A stretch of 64,000 nt of DNA, from the NCBI GenBank assembly GCA_034509425.1, contig JAVTVJ010000032.1, positions 5,343,501 through 5,407,500 on the forward strand, read 5' to 3'. Below are positions 26,301-36,330 of this stretch, piece after piece (position 1 is the first letter of the stretch; each line of letters starts with the position of its first letter). The position numbers were made by a program, and so were the translations under genes. This DNA comes from Eopsaltria australis. Taxonomy: Eukaryota > Chordata > Aves > Passeriformes > Petroicidae. A model generated the notes under the pieces. It searched no databases, was not told the origin of the DNA, and saw nothing but the letters and a program-made list of their open reading frames with translations.

Positions 26301-28004
26301 TCAATTCAGCAGTAAAATCTTACTAACTTGTATATAGCAGAAAATTATACGTGAAAACCTTAAAACATTTTTAAACTGCTTCAGAAGATCTTGTGCATTG
26401 CTGCAATTACTTTTGTAGCAGTTGCTTTTTGTCCTGAAAAGGAATTTCTGTTCAGCTGACTTCTGTCCTCAGTGTCACACTACTTTTATTCTACAAGAGA
26501 GAAAAGGAACAAATAAAATGTATATTCATGTCAGAGGAAGCGTCCTAGGCACAACATAATGCTATTACTTTAAAAGAGTTGTATTTTTGCATTAGGCACT
26601 GCTTCCCCATGCATTTGTATCTTCATATGTGTGTTTATGTGCCTCTATACGCACAAATGATAAGTAGCTACATCGTTTACATTTTTATGGCTGAAGCCCT
26701 TGATTGAATTTTCATAATGCCAGGAGGGCCCATTCGGGATGCAGGTCCTGCTGTGCAAATACTCACTGAGACATCTGCCCCAAAGAGCTGGTAACTCTAC
26801 GAGGATAAAATGTGGCAGGGGAAATAACTAGGGGGAGATGCAGTGACTCTCTCTGGTTACATGGGAGGGTCATTCAGCTCCAGGATCAGAACAAGTCTTT
26901 GTGCTTGTCTGGCACTGATTTGTTGGTGAATCAGCAGCACTATCCTGGCTTTTTATCCCAAGCTTACAGCCAAATTGTCCCTCCCTCTTGTGCTCAAACC
27001 ACGGCATCAGGATGTCCCCAAGCCCAGCTGAGCTGCACAGCAATATCACCCCCTTCCAGAGAAGACCCCCAATGGCATAATCCAGCCCTGATTTTCCATA
27101 TGCACATTTCAATTCATGTAAGGAAAAGATTTTGCTGTTGGATTTCTTTTGGAGGTAGGAGTGAGAAAGAAAACATTTCCCTGCTACAGGCCTGTTTCTC
27201 CATCACACACAAAAGGAAGTGCAGGTAAGAGGAAGCTCTCAAACCTCTACCTCTTTCCCCAAAGGGACATTACCAGGAACCCCCAAGGAGTGGTGAGTTC
27301 TACCACATCTCTACATGCCACCCTTCCCAGCTCCACATGTCCACCTTCCACAATGCTCCCCCAAAACAGCAGCATCTCTGTGCCTAAAGTCCAGGCCCCA
27401 ATGCAGTCATAGCTGGGCTGAGAAGGAGAGATGTTATCTTTGGAACTGGATTGAGGTGACATGAAAAGCAAGTCACAGGAACATCTCTGAACCCCCACCC
27501 CTCTCTGGCGCCAAGGTACCAGAGCCATCCTGAAAATCAGACGCCTACATTTGCTCAGGACAAGGAGTTTTGGTTTGCACTGGTGATTCTTGCAGAAGTT
27601 TTGTTCCTCTGTGTTAGCATTTGTTGTCAGCCCTGCTGGCTTGGGAACACACCAGAGCATCACTGCTGAAGCACTCAGTTCAGCCCCTCTGTGGGTAGTG
27701 GAGGAGAAACACGATGGTACAAATGCAGCCATTTGGCATGTTGCTCCCATGTTTCCGTGTCTCTGATGAGAAATTGCCCAAGTGAGCAAAACAGACTGCT
27801 TTCTTAAGGCCTGCTCAAGTCACTTCTGAAGATCAGTAGGAACAAAAGCTTCTATTGTGGTTGTGATATGCAACAATGAGAATAAAAGGTGCACATTGGT
27901 GTGATTGTTCACTGTAGCTCTCCTGGTAGAATTATGTAAAATCCAGAAATCCCTAACACTCTCATTTTCTGCTACTATACAAAACCATTATTTATTTACA
28001 GTTT
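23376..28004. other. Intergenic stretch, no gene recognised
   Basis: AT-rich from 25,200 to 26,700 with an A14 run at 25,864. The GC-richer part 26,800-27,800 has open frames to 180 codons on overlapping strands, none recognised. Confidence 0.6.
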
Positions 28005-28385
28005 CAAGGAGTGGGCCCATGGAAAGCTCAAGAGTTTCAACAGGGCCAAGTGCAAGATGCTGCACCTGGGTCGAGACAGCCTCCAGTATCAACACAGGCT
28101 GGGGGATGAAGATATTGAGAGCAGCCTTGCTGAGAAAGATTCAGGGTACTGGATGTTGAGAGGCTAGACATGACCTGGCAATGTGAGCTGGCAGTCCAGA
28201 AACACAAATATATCCTGGACTGCACCAAAAAGACTGTGGTCAGCACGATGAGGGAGGTGATTCTCCCCCTCTACTCCACTCCCAGCATAAGGAGGTTGTG
28301 GACCTGGCCTAGTGGAAGGTGTCCCTGTTCATGGCAGGTTAGACTAGATGGCCCCTAAAGGTCCCTTTAGTATTTTAATTATTTA
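28005..28385 (+). mobile_element. CR1: CR1 LINE fragment with internal deletion
   Basis: Plus-oriented. It begins with the GCCAAGTGCAAGATGCTGCA block and continues with TGGCAGTCCAGAAACACAAA and CTGGACTGCACCAAAAAG, then jumps from the TCTACTCCACTCCCAGCAT block straight to the 3' end (GGCCTAGTGGAAGGTGTCCC). A stretch of some hundreds of bases present in the 31,085 copy is missing. No 3' octamer tail survives. Confidence 0.88.
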
Positions 28386-31084
28386 ACCCAAAGTATTTTA
28401 ATAATTTACTTTAGTGTTGTCACCATCCCTGTCATCCTGGCCCAACATACCACAGGAATTTGGGAAGGCTCTAGACAAGAGATTCAAAATTTCAACATAA
28501 TCTGTGGCTAATGCCTGAATGCCCGTGCCAATGCTTGTGGCCAATTTGTGCTAATGCCTGTGGCTAATGTTCTCAACCCAGTGCATGTGCTTTCTTTAGT
28601 TAAGTTATCCCTGCCTCTGTCCCTCAGGGTTTGCATATGCAAACCCATGAGCAGCCACTGAGGCTGATGTTTGGGTAGGTGGTTTTATAAAGTGGAAGTC
28701 TGCTGGTGAATCTGTGGGGAAATTCTAGGTGGCTATTTGCATTGGATTTGCACATACAGAAGAAGAAAGGTTACTGGCAGTCATAGTCTTTCAATACAGT
28801 GCTTATATAATGGTATGTTTAATTGAGGTTCAGGTTTACCCCTTGGGAGTGGACACAGCTGATAAATTGGCATGATCTTCTTGTCTTCCACCTTTGTTGC
28901 AGGACCAAAGAGCATTTTGTATGTCGTTCCTTGTGTGGTTACACTTCTAAAGCAAATGTAACCATCTGACTTGGCTTTGTGGGTTGGTCTACAAAGTCTT
29001 TGTGTGTAGGGCCTTCCCACATCTGTGCTGGGCAGGTGGACCCATATGTCCCACCTTTGTGGGGTCTACAGAGGTATCCCAGAGCACAAGCTGCCAGAAA
29101 AAAAATGAAAACAATGTTAAAGAAGCAAAAGGAAAGAGTGTGTGTATGTGTGTGTGTGCACATCATATTCATTCAGAGAAGATGAGAGTATCATCAAAGT
29201 TGATATGGGTTTTCCTCCGCTCTCCCTTTCATTGTTCCTTCTGCACTCCCACACATGACACGCACACATGTTTGCAGGAAAGTACAGGGCATTTCATTAG
29301 GTAGGCTTGGACTACCTGCTGGGCTCTTTAAACATTCTTAAAATGGGTATTTCTGTCTCCTTAGAGGTAGGGATCAAATGAAGTTTGGACACCTGGCAAA
29401 ACTAGCCTTGTCCTCTTCTTCAATGGCGCTGTTGTGAGGTCCCAGAACCCCATATTGCCAACAATCTGAGTATCAAGGTATGGCAACAATCTGCCACTGT
29501 CACACTGAAGGCAGCACCTGGTTTCACTTTGGAAGGGTTTCTCCCTTGTTTGTGTAAAAAGGTTCACAAACTGGTGGATGCCCCATTCCTGGAAAATGTT
29601 CTAGGCATCTTCCATTTTAAAAAAAGAGTGCATAGCCTGGATGTACAAACAAATGAGTGTGCTGAGAAATTTTTCAGAAAACATCAAGTAGAGCTGAAGG
29701 GGGACTAATACAGAGCTTCATTTAAAGCTGAAAGCAAAACCTACCAACATATTGTTGCAAAACAAGAGGCAGTTCCTTTTCTACCTCAAACACCCAAAGA
29801 ACCAGACTTCATGCTATAGATATTATGGTAGGACTCAGTTGGAGTTAATAAAACTTAGGTGTTGATACACAGTAGAGGCTTAAAAGATAATTTATAAGCC
29901 TGATTTTACTTAAGAAAACCCAACAACTTGGTGGTTTTTTGATAGAATAAATTAATATGAAAAAACAGCTAGAATGCCACATTCATATTTGCCTTCTCAT
30001 GGTGGATCTTCTGCATCTGGGGTCTCAAGAGCAAGTGGTTGAAAGCAGCCTTGCAAGTGTACTGGAGAAGGAGGAGCTGCCCCTTAAAGATTGTCAAGAC
30101 CAATACAGCATGTGTTGTGGGAGGCATTTTCTTTACATCTTTAGGATGTTTGCATCATGCAACATCTCTCCAGGCTGGCATTAGGTTACCTTCCTCCTTC
30201 ACCATAAGACCTCTTCCACAGTTTGAGGCTGGATAGTGGTCTCAGGGGAAATCATGCTGTGCTGTGCAGAAGTTTTTGAAGTTACCTTGATGAGTAGCTA
30301 AGGGTGGATTAAAATATAATGGCCTATTTTGGGAGCAAAATAGCTTCCTCCTCTGATTTCTGACAGAATATTTTCTCCACAGGCCATCTTCTGCCCTACC
30401 GCAGAGAAATGCTGTTGTTCCTTTCCCCATCTTGCTCCTTCCTGTGTCAGGGATGGTTTCTTATCTCCTCTCATTCCATCTCCAAACCTGCTGCTTTCTG
30501 TTTGCTATTGTTCTTCCCCAGCTGGCTGTGAGATAAGCAGGAAATGGGCTCCCTGTGCCACAGGGGAGTCACAGGCTGTCTGCCAGTCACTCAGGCATGT
30601 GCTCAATGGGGATGGTGCTCTAGTGTCTTGGTGTGGTGGCCACTTGAAGAGCAGCCCATGCATAGAGGGGTTGCATAAGGAGAAGGGTCGCATGAGAGCC
30701 TTGAGGCAGCACGTGTTCCCATTGATTAATGGACATTTTGGAATAGAGAGCAAAAGTAATGAAACATGAAATAAGGCTGTTATAAAAATGTGTTGGAGGA
30801 TTCGCTCTGTGATCATACTTTTGGGCTCTGAATATTATGTTGCTAATATTTTTGTATTGCTGTTGGCTGGGGTACCTCAGCTGGTACTGGGACCTCTCTA
30901 GATATATCTTCAAGTACTGGACTCACACTTTTCTACAAGTCTCTTTTTTTCCTCTGTGAGACAGCCTATATTGCCTGTCATTCGTGTTATTACCCAAATC
31001 TGTTCCTTACTTGGTGTGACCAAGAAGAGCTTCACTGAATAATGCAATGGGCAGAAATTATTTTGATTTCCTATGAATTGTGGA
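28386..31084. other. Intergenic stretch with possible decayed unknown repeat
   Basis: Bases 28,509-28,580 carry several loose copies of TGGCTAATGCCTG. Minus-strand frames at 28,781-29,172 overlap in a way that hints at a frameshifted old coding fragment, possibly retroviral, but I cannot assign it. Otherwise nothing recognised. Confidence 0.45.
29137..29160 (+). repeat. (TG)n microsatellite
   Basis: Imperfect GTGTGTGTATGTGTGTGTGTG. It accounts for Val/Cys and Thr/His repeats in the translations here. A shorter (CA)n lies at about 18,115-18,128. Confidence 0.9.
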
Positions 31085-31725
31085 AAAAGACTTGGTGGTG
31101 CTGGTGAATGAAAAACAAGCCAGCACTGTATGCTCACAGCCAACTGCATCCTGGGCTGCATCAAAAGTGTGACCAGAGGGGATTCTGCCCCTCTGTTCCA
31201 CTCTCATGAGACCCCAAATGGAGTGCTGTGTCCAGGTCAGGGGCCCCAACATTGGAGACAGTCCAGAGGCAGGCCACAAAGATTATCAGAGGGCTGGAGC
31301 ACCTCTCCTGTGAGGAAAGGCTGAGAAAGTTGGCATTGTTCAGCCTGTAGCAGAGAAAGCTCAAGAAGACCTGTTTGCAGCCGTTCAATGCTTAAAAGGG
31401 GGCTTATAAGAAAAATTGGGAGATACTTTTTAATAGGGTCTTTACCAATAGGAAAAGGAGTAATGGTTTAAAACCATGATAGGGCAGTTTCAGACTAGGT
31501 ATAAGGAAGCTATTTTTTGCAGTGGGGGTGGTATAATACTGTCACAGGTTGCCCAGAGAGGTGGTGTATATCCCATCCCTGAAAACATTCAAGATCAGGT
31601 TGGACATGGCTCTGAGCAACCTGGTCTAGTTGAAGAAGTCCCTGTTCATTGCAGAGGGACTGGACTCAATGACCTTTAAAGGTCCCTTCCAAGAAAAACT
31701 GCTCTGTGATTCCATGGATTCTGTA
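31085..31725 (+). mobile_element. CR1: CR1 LINE 3' fragment, near-complete 3' region
   Basis: Best-preserved plus-oriented CR1 stretch here. In order: CTGGGCTGCATCAAAAGTGT, GGAGTGCTGTGTCCAGGTCA, CACAAAGATTATCAGAGGGC, GAGCACCTCTCCTGTGAGGA, GGTTGCCCAGAGAGGTGGTG and the terminal CTGTGATTCCATGG. It ends about 730 bases before the predicted 3' end region of the receptor gene, on the opposite strand. Confidence 0.92.
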
Positions 31726-32407
31726 TGAGTAGTGTGGAAAATCCTTGTAAAATCAATCTTGCGTTACCCCACCATTACTCTTGAGGCAATGACAAATGCA
31801 CTGAGCAGGGTCTTACTGTGTCAGCTGCACTTTTAGCCACCTCTGGAGAGTGATCCATCCCAGTCAGTACTAGAGCTGCGCCTCAGCTCTTTAAAAGCAG
31901 GCACGAACATCTGAGTCTGTGTCTGATCTACTTACCTTTTATGGTCAGTGGAGAGAAGTAGGCACTTCTAGGTCATGATTCATCTCATCCAGACGCAGAC
32001 ATCAAGAATAATTCAGTGAATCGCACTCTAAAACTGCTTACTTCTTTCCATTATAGTGGAAAATTATAAAATGAGGGCAAGGTGATTAGCTCTATGCATA
32101 CACCTACCCTGTCAATGTCTCCAGGGAGGTGAGATGAGCCTCCTACAGGTCTAACATAGCTTTTGATTTTTACAGGGTCTTAACCCTCTCCGTGGCCTAG
32201 GAAGAAAGTCTAAGACAGGTCCCTATCTTAGACTAGATACATACCATTTAAGTTAATAAAATTAATTTAAGATTACTTCCACCCTGAATCTGCATCTGCC
32301 ACTAATTGGCTAGGTTTTTTTTTTTCTGGAACCGGCCATTCTCCAAAAGAAAATCCATGGATACAGGAAGCAAACACAGAAACATTTCTGAGAGGTTTTG
32401 CACTTCA
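31726..32407. other. Region downstream of the receptor gene
   Basis: Between the CR1 at 31,085 and the candidate polyadenylation signals. No gene or repeat recognised. Confidence 0.55.
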
Positions 32408-32424
32408 TTTATTAGTATTTTATT
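32408..32424 (-). terminator. Candidate polyadenylation signals of the OXGR1-like gene
   Basis: Two AATAAA hexamers on the minus strand (TTTATT on plus at 32,408-32,413 and 32,419-32,424) lie about 190-200 bases after the stop codon. They would give a short 3' UTR. This is position and motif only; a longer 3' UTR is possible. Confidence 0.5.
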
Positions 32425-32610
32425 TAAAACTTTTATTTTTAATCATAAATTTTCACCTTTGATGACCAATTTCTAACTCAGAACAAATTAACTCCCCTTT
32501 GGCACTGGCTGGGTTAATCTGAGTACTCTGATGGCAGGGAGGTTGTGCCTGGCTGGTTGAGGGCAGGTTTTGATCCTTCCTCCATAGATGGTAAATGGCA
32601 TCAATCTCTT

Positions 32611-33585
32611 CTACTTCAAACTCTTGTTTGTCCAAAACTTGAAGAGCGAGAGTATCGCCTGCTGGAAGTTATCTCCTGACACTACATAGAGCAGCAAATT
32701 TCCAAAAGTATTTAATGCTGCTAAAGGTTTAGTTATAATAAACATAAAAAGGATCATTTCCTTCAAGTGACAGCTACCAGGTTGTACTCTCAACTCCAGA
32801 CGGATCCCTCGAAAGATATGGAAGGGGAGGAAGCACACATAGAAGACCAGCAAGAGGAGAACGGTGAGCCTGCGAGCCTTCTGTTTGTAGCAAGTCTGTG
32901 TGTGGGGCCCAGTGGCCAAGATGCAGATGATGAGCACGTAGCACAGAGTCACCGTCAGCAAGGGCAAGAAGAAGGCAACCACAGTCAGCACCCAGTTGTA
33001 CCAGCGACTTGTGTCAAAGTCCTCAGCGGCAGCCAGGTCTGGGCAGATCGTCTTGTTCTGCCTGTGACTTGGGGCAATCAGGATGGCCAAGGGGCTGAGG
33101 GCCACCAGGGAAATCATCCAAACGACCGTGCAAATCACCACTGCCCACCTCCGCCTCCGAAGGAAAAGGCATTTCATGGGGTGCACAACTACCAAAAAGC
33201 GGAAGATGCTGAAGCAGCTGAGGAAGATAATACCGCTGTACATGTTGAAGTAGAAACAAAACTGAATAAACTTGCACATGAAGTCTCCAAAAATCCAGTT
33301 ATTTCCATTAGCATAGTAGTGTATAAAGAAAGGAAGCGTGACTACATACAGGAGGTCAGTGATAGCCAGGTTTAACATAATGATGGTGCTGCTTTTCCAG
33401 GGCCTCATCTTAACACAGTAAACAAAAATTGTCACAATGTTCCCTGGGAAGCACACCAGGAAGATTAGGCTGTAAAGGATGGAGAGATAGAATTTCACCT
33501 GTAAAAAATCTTCATCCTTGCAGCTTGTCTGTTGGTCTGCAGGGCTGGGCTGAGCAGTAAAATTGCTGGTGCATTCAGATGCCAT
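32611..33585 (-). CDS. OXGR1: Intact OXGR1-like class A GPCR (2-oxoglutarate receptor 1 family), 324 aa
   Basis: This is a single-exon coding region for a seven-helix plasma-membrane receptor of the P2Y-like branch. Family members OXGR1/GPR99 are reported to sense 2-oxoglutarate and leukotriene E4. Seen: short N-terminus with a glycosylation site at N8; TM1 about 33-57 (GN at 48-49); TM2 67-90 with D77 (2.50); TM3 104-134 with FRF at 128-130 in place of DRY; TM4 147-170; NKT glycosylation site at 177; TM5 195-222; TM6 238-262 with CFLPF at 251-255; TM7 276-300 ending NLLLY at 296-300 in place of NPxxY; helix 8 from about 304. C104-C181 and C22-C272 fit the two P2Y-type disulfides. The stretch MRPWKSSTIIMLNLA (60-74) is an OXGR1 hallmark. 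The ATG has a strong context (A at -3, G at +4) and lies 15 bases after a splice acceptor. Pocket positions 3.29, 3.33 and 7.39 differ from mammalian OXGR1, so this may be a paralogue (OXGR1-like) and not the strict orthologue. The family call is firm; the ligand is not known. Confidence 0.95.
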   Translation of the reverse strand: MASECTSNFTAQPSPADQQTSCKDEDFLQVKFYLSILYSLIFLVCFPGNIVTIFVYCVKMRPWKSSTIIMLNLAITDLLYVVTLPFFIHYYANGNNWIFGDFMCKFIQFCFYFNMYSGIIFLSCFSIFRFLVVVHPMKCLFLRRRRWAVVICTVVWMISLVALSPLAILIAPSHRQNKTICPDLAAAEDFDTSRWYNWVLTVVAFFLPLLTVTLCYVLIICILATGPHTQTCYKQKARRLTVLLLLVFYVCFLPFHIFRGIRLELRVQPGSCHLKEMILFMFIITKPLAALNTFGNLLLYVVSGDNFQQAILSLFKFWTNKSLK

Positions 33586-33600
33586 GTTTGCAGAAGTCTC

Positions 33601-33620
33601 CTTAAGACAAAAATCAGATG
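33601..33620 (-). promoter_or_regulatory. Splice acceptor in front of the OXGR1-like coding exon
   Basis: Read on the minus strand, a T-rich tract ends in TTAAG immediately before GAGACTTCTGCAAAC and the start codon. This is a plausible 3' splice site leaving 15 bases of 5' UTR in the coding exon, the usual arrangement for P2Y-like receptors whose coding sequence sits in one exon. The same TAAG|GAGA context precedes the dead second copy at about 53,678, which supports its being a real conserved junction. Which upstream exon is used cannot be read with certainty. Confidence 0.55.
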
Positions 33621-33639
33621 TTTAGCTTCAATTGATTAT

Positions 33640-36180
33640 AGCTCTCTGGTTCCTCTGTCCAGCCTAGTGAAGTACGACAGATTCCAGCTGCTATATTTCC
33701 AGGAGTGCCCCTGTCCCCAGGGCGCTCTGGCAGCGTCTTCTGGACACTCAGCCAGAGAAATTGCGGCCTGTGTTGGTGGTGCAGGGACTGAGCTCGGTTT
33801 AGCTATCAGCTGAAGTCGAATAACGAGAGGGCTCTTGGAGTGCCTTTAATTCTGAGTGGCTTTACTGCAGGATCATCACACAGAGGGGAGGCAGAAATCC
33901 AAGAGGGCGAGGGGCCCTCAGACCCAGACTTAAGAGTTATCTCATACAACCAAACACCAGGGGGTCTGGGGAAGGATAGGGAAGGTCCAGGGTTACTTGG
34001 TCCTATGGGATGGGGAAGGAAAGGGGCCCAGGAGGTAACTTGGAATAGTACAAAGGCTCTTGGGTGGAGGGATGAGATGATGGACACCAGCAGTGGCTAC
34101 TCTGGTTTGTCCTGGGTTAAACCATGGTCACTCCACTTTCTAGGGGGTACCCAGCCCCTTCGGAATTTCTCCACCAGTGATCTTTCTCTTTTTTTAAGTC
34201 ATCTCCCCCTGGGGTCTCCAAGGACACATCCACAGCAGCTACAATTGATTTGTTGGAACAAATGTTTTCAGTTAAACCTTTTGTCGCTGGACAAAACATT
34301 GTATGTTCTAGAAGGCATAGTAGTGAGAGGAAATGAGGATTTGCTAATGTACCCATTCCAACCTAGATAGCTCCACTGAAATGTTTAGTTTCACCCTTTC
34401 TTCTCTTTTACATTTAATTTTGATAATTATTAATTTTACTCCTCCTTTGTTTAGCCTCCTTCATTGAAGAAGACAATTACTGCTTATCTGCAAATCTTCA
34501 GGGGTAGGAAGCACACATTTAGAGAGCTGGACAGAGTTTGGGTTTAGATTTTGCAAAAGTGTGAACTAGCCTTAACCTTTCAGAAAGTAGAGCCATATCC
34601 ATATATTATTTTCATTAATCTGAGCTAATCAGTGTTTTGTGCTCATGAAACAGAGATGTCGTTCTGCTTTCATGAAAACCAAGGGATGTTAGGTTTAGTT
34701 ACAGATCTCAGAACCTGATGCTCCCATTACCCGACAGATTGCTCCCTGAATGTGATTTTATTCTCTTGCAGTCATCAGAGTATAAAACTAGTATAAATGT
34801 TTTGGTTTCAGTTTTTTGGAGGTTTTTTTATGGGGGAGGGGTGTAATTCTGTTTTGATTTGGTTTTTTAAAATCAAACTCCATAGTGGCATAAAACTGAT
34901 TTAAATTATTAAAGACTGTTTGTCAAAGGGCAGAGGGAAAATGGGAAACACAGAGGGAAGGCAGTTATCTTGCTTCCCATTCTATACCAATTTGAGCTAG
35001 GTAGACCTGTCTCTGAAATGATTTCTTGTCTGACATAGCCGATTTGGATCTCTCCCTAGTGAGTTCAAGACATAACGTTTCTTGGTAGTGATAATGGTAC
35101 TGAAAAAATGGTAACCAAGCAAGAAAACCATGTAACTTCAGGTATCAGAAATTTAGATGACTAAATTGGAGGCAGTCCTCCTAAGGTTCCCTTTATCACC
35201 AAAGGAAAGAAGTAAGTTCCTCCAAGACATAATATATCTACCACAATTGAGGTTTCTAAGACAAATTATTTATTTTTTTGGCATACCTATTTCTTTCCAT
35301 TGTTACAAAAGGCAGCCCAAAGTGACTAATTCAGACCTGGACATCTCAAGTGAGGCAAGAGCTGTGCCACTGTGTATCTTCAGCATCTCAGGTGAGTACC
35401 ACTCTTTCAGATTCTAACCAATTCCTTGTGAGAAAATATTTTGAAGAAACTTCAGAAAGTCCTGGGTAGGGTACTATCAGGCCTAGATCCTCTCTTATGT
35501 CCCAGAAACAGCATCTTTAAACTAAACCAGTGCTACATTAAACATCCAAGCTGAAATCAAGGCATTAAAAAAAAAAAAAAAAATGAACCCAAACCTGTGA
35601 AAAAGACAGAATTGTACCTTATTCAGTCTTGGAAAATATGATTCCATTCACAGCATTTAACACATTACCTATATGACTCTTCATTATCCCAGTAACTGGT
35701 GGAACATGACCAATTTGCCCTGACAAAGCAAGTCATTAAAGCTGGGACACAATGGGCATTATTTGATCATAACCAGTCAGAAAGATGAGTATCTCTTGGT
35801 TGCTCAGGACCATTTCAGAGAGAAATTTTAACAGTCTCTCCACAATTTGGTTAAAATGGTAATGCTTTTTAACATGAGTATTATATCTGGTATAGAAGCT
35901 TTGCAGTCAAAGATGCACTAGCTAAAGGCCCTCAAGCTTGTTTTAAACCAATCCAGATTTACAATCACAAAAGCTAGGGCTGTGCATGTTTTCTCTCTTT
36001 CCTGTTGCTCAGTGATACCACTGTCACCCACATTTATGCCTCTCCAGTATATTTCATATCATGTTAGACAAATTTACTAGAATATTTGATTTATCCCCAG
36101 TTTGCCTTTCTTGAACTGCTGATCAGCTCTTCACCACAGTTTTGAACCCTCCAAACTGAAGATGGAGAAATACTGCTTAC
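33640..36180. other. Upstream/intron region of the OXGR1-like gene
   Basis: Probably intron or promoter-proximal sequence of the minus-strand receptor gene. GC-richer at 33,650-34,080, otherwise AT-rich, with A17 at 35,567. No further coding exon is visible. Confidence 0.5.
35567..35583 (+). repeat. Poly(A) run, 17 bases
   Basis: Uninterrupted A17 in otherwise unique sequence. A similar A14 run lies at 25,864-25,877. No retroposon body recognised beside either. Confidence 0.9.
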
Positions 36181-36330
36181 CTGAAAACCTGCAATTCTGC
36201 TTCTCCCTCTGATATTGCTTTGATCAAAAAGCTCAAATGAAATGTATTTAGTTCTTCCTAGCAGTGAAGCAGGTTTTACTATGGTTTTGCAGCCATATAC
36301 ATTCACTCCCTGTCTGGCTGAGGCTCCATG
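36181..36330 (-). other. Possible 5' exon (UTR or unknown transcript) with consensus splice donor
   Basis: On the minus strand a stretch ends in CAG|GTAAGC (donor GT at 36,180-36,179), a near-consensus 5' splice site. It is preceded by a pyrimidine-rich tract and an AG at about 36,330. It is open in one frame, which runs on through the donor, and the translation resembles no protein I know. It lies 2.6 kb upstream of the receptor coding exon on the same strand, so it could be a 5' UTR exon of that gene. This is inferred from splice signals only; chance occurrence is quite possible. Confidence 0.25.

Noticed and set aside
27247..27789. 180-codon minus-strand frame
   Set aside because: No recognisable domain, and it overlaps plus-strand frames of similar quality. 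Likely chance.
29565..29612. CR1-like stretch around TGGATGCCCCATTCCTGG
   Set aside because: Only about 40 bases match, too short to separate from chance by eye.
32767..33375. 202-codon plus-strand open frame
   Set aside because: Entirely antisense to the intact receptor gene. Its composition (Glu/His/Gln-rich) is the expected shadow of membrane-helix codons.
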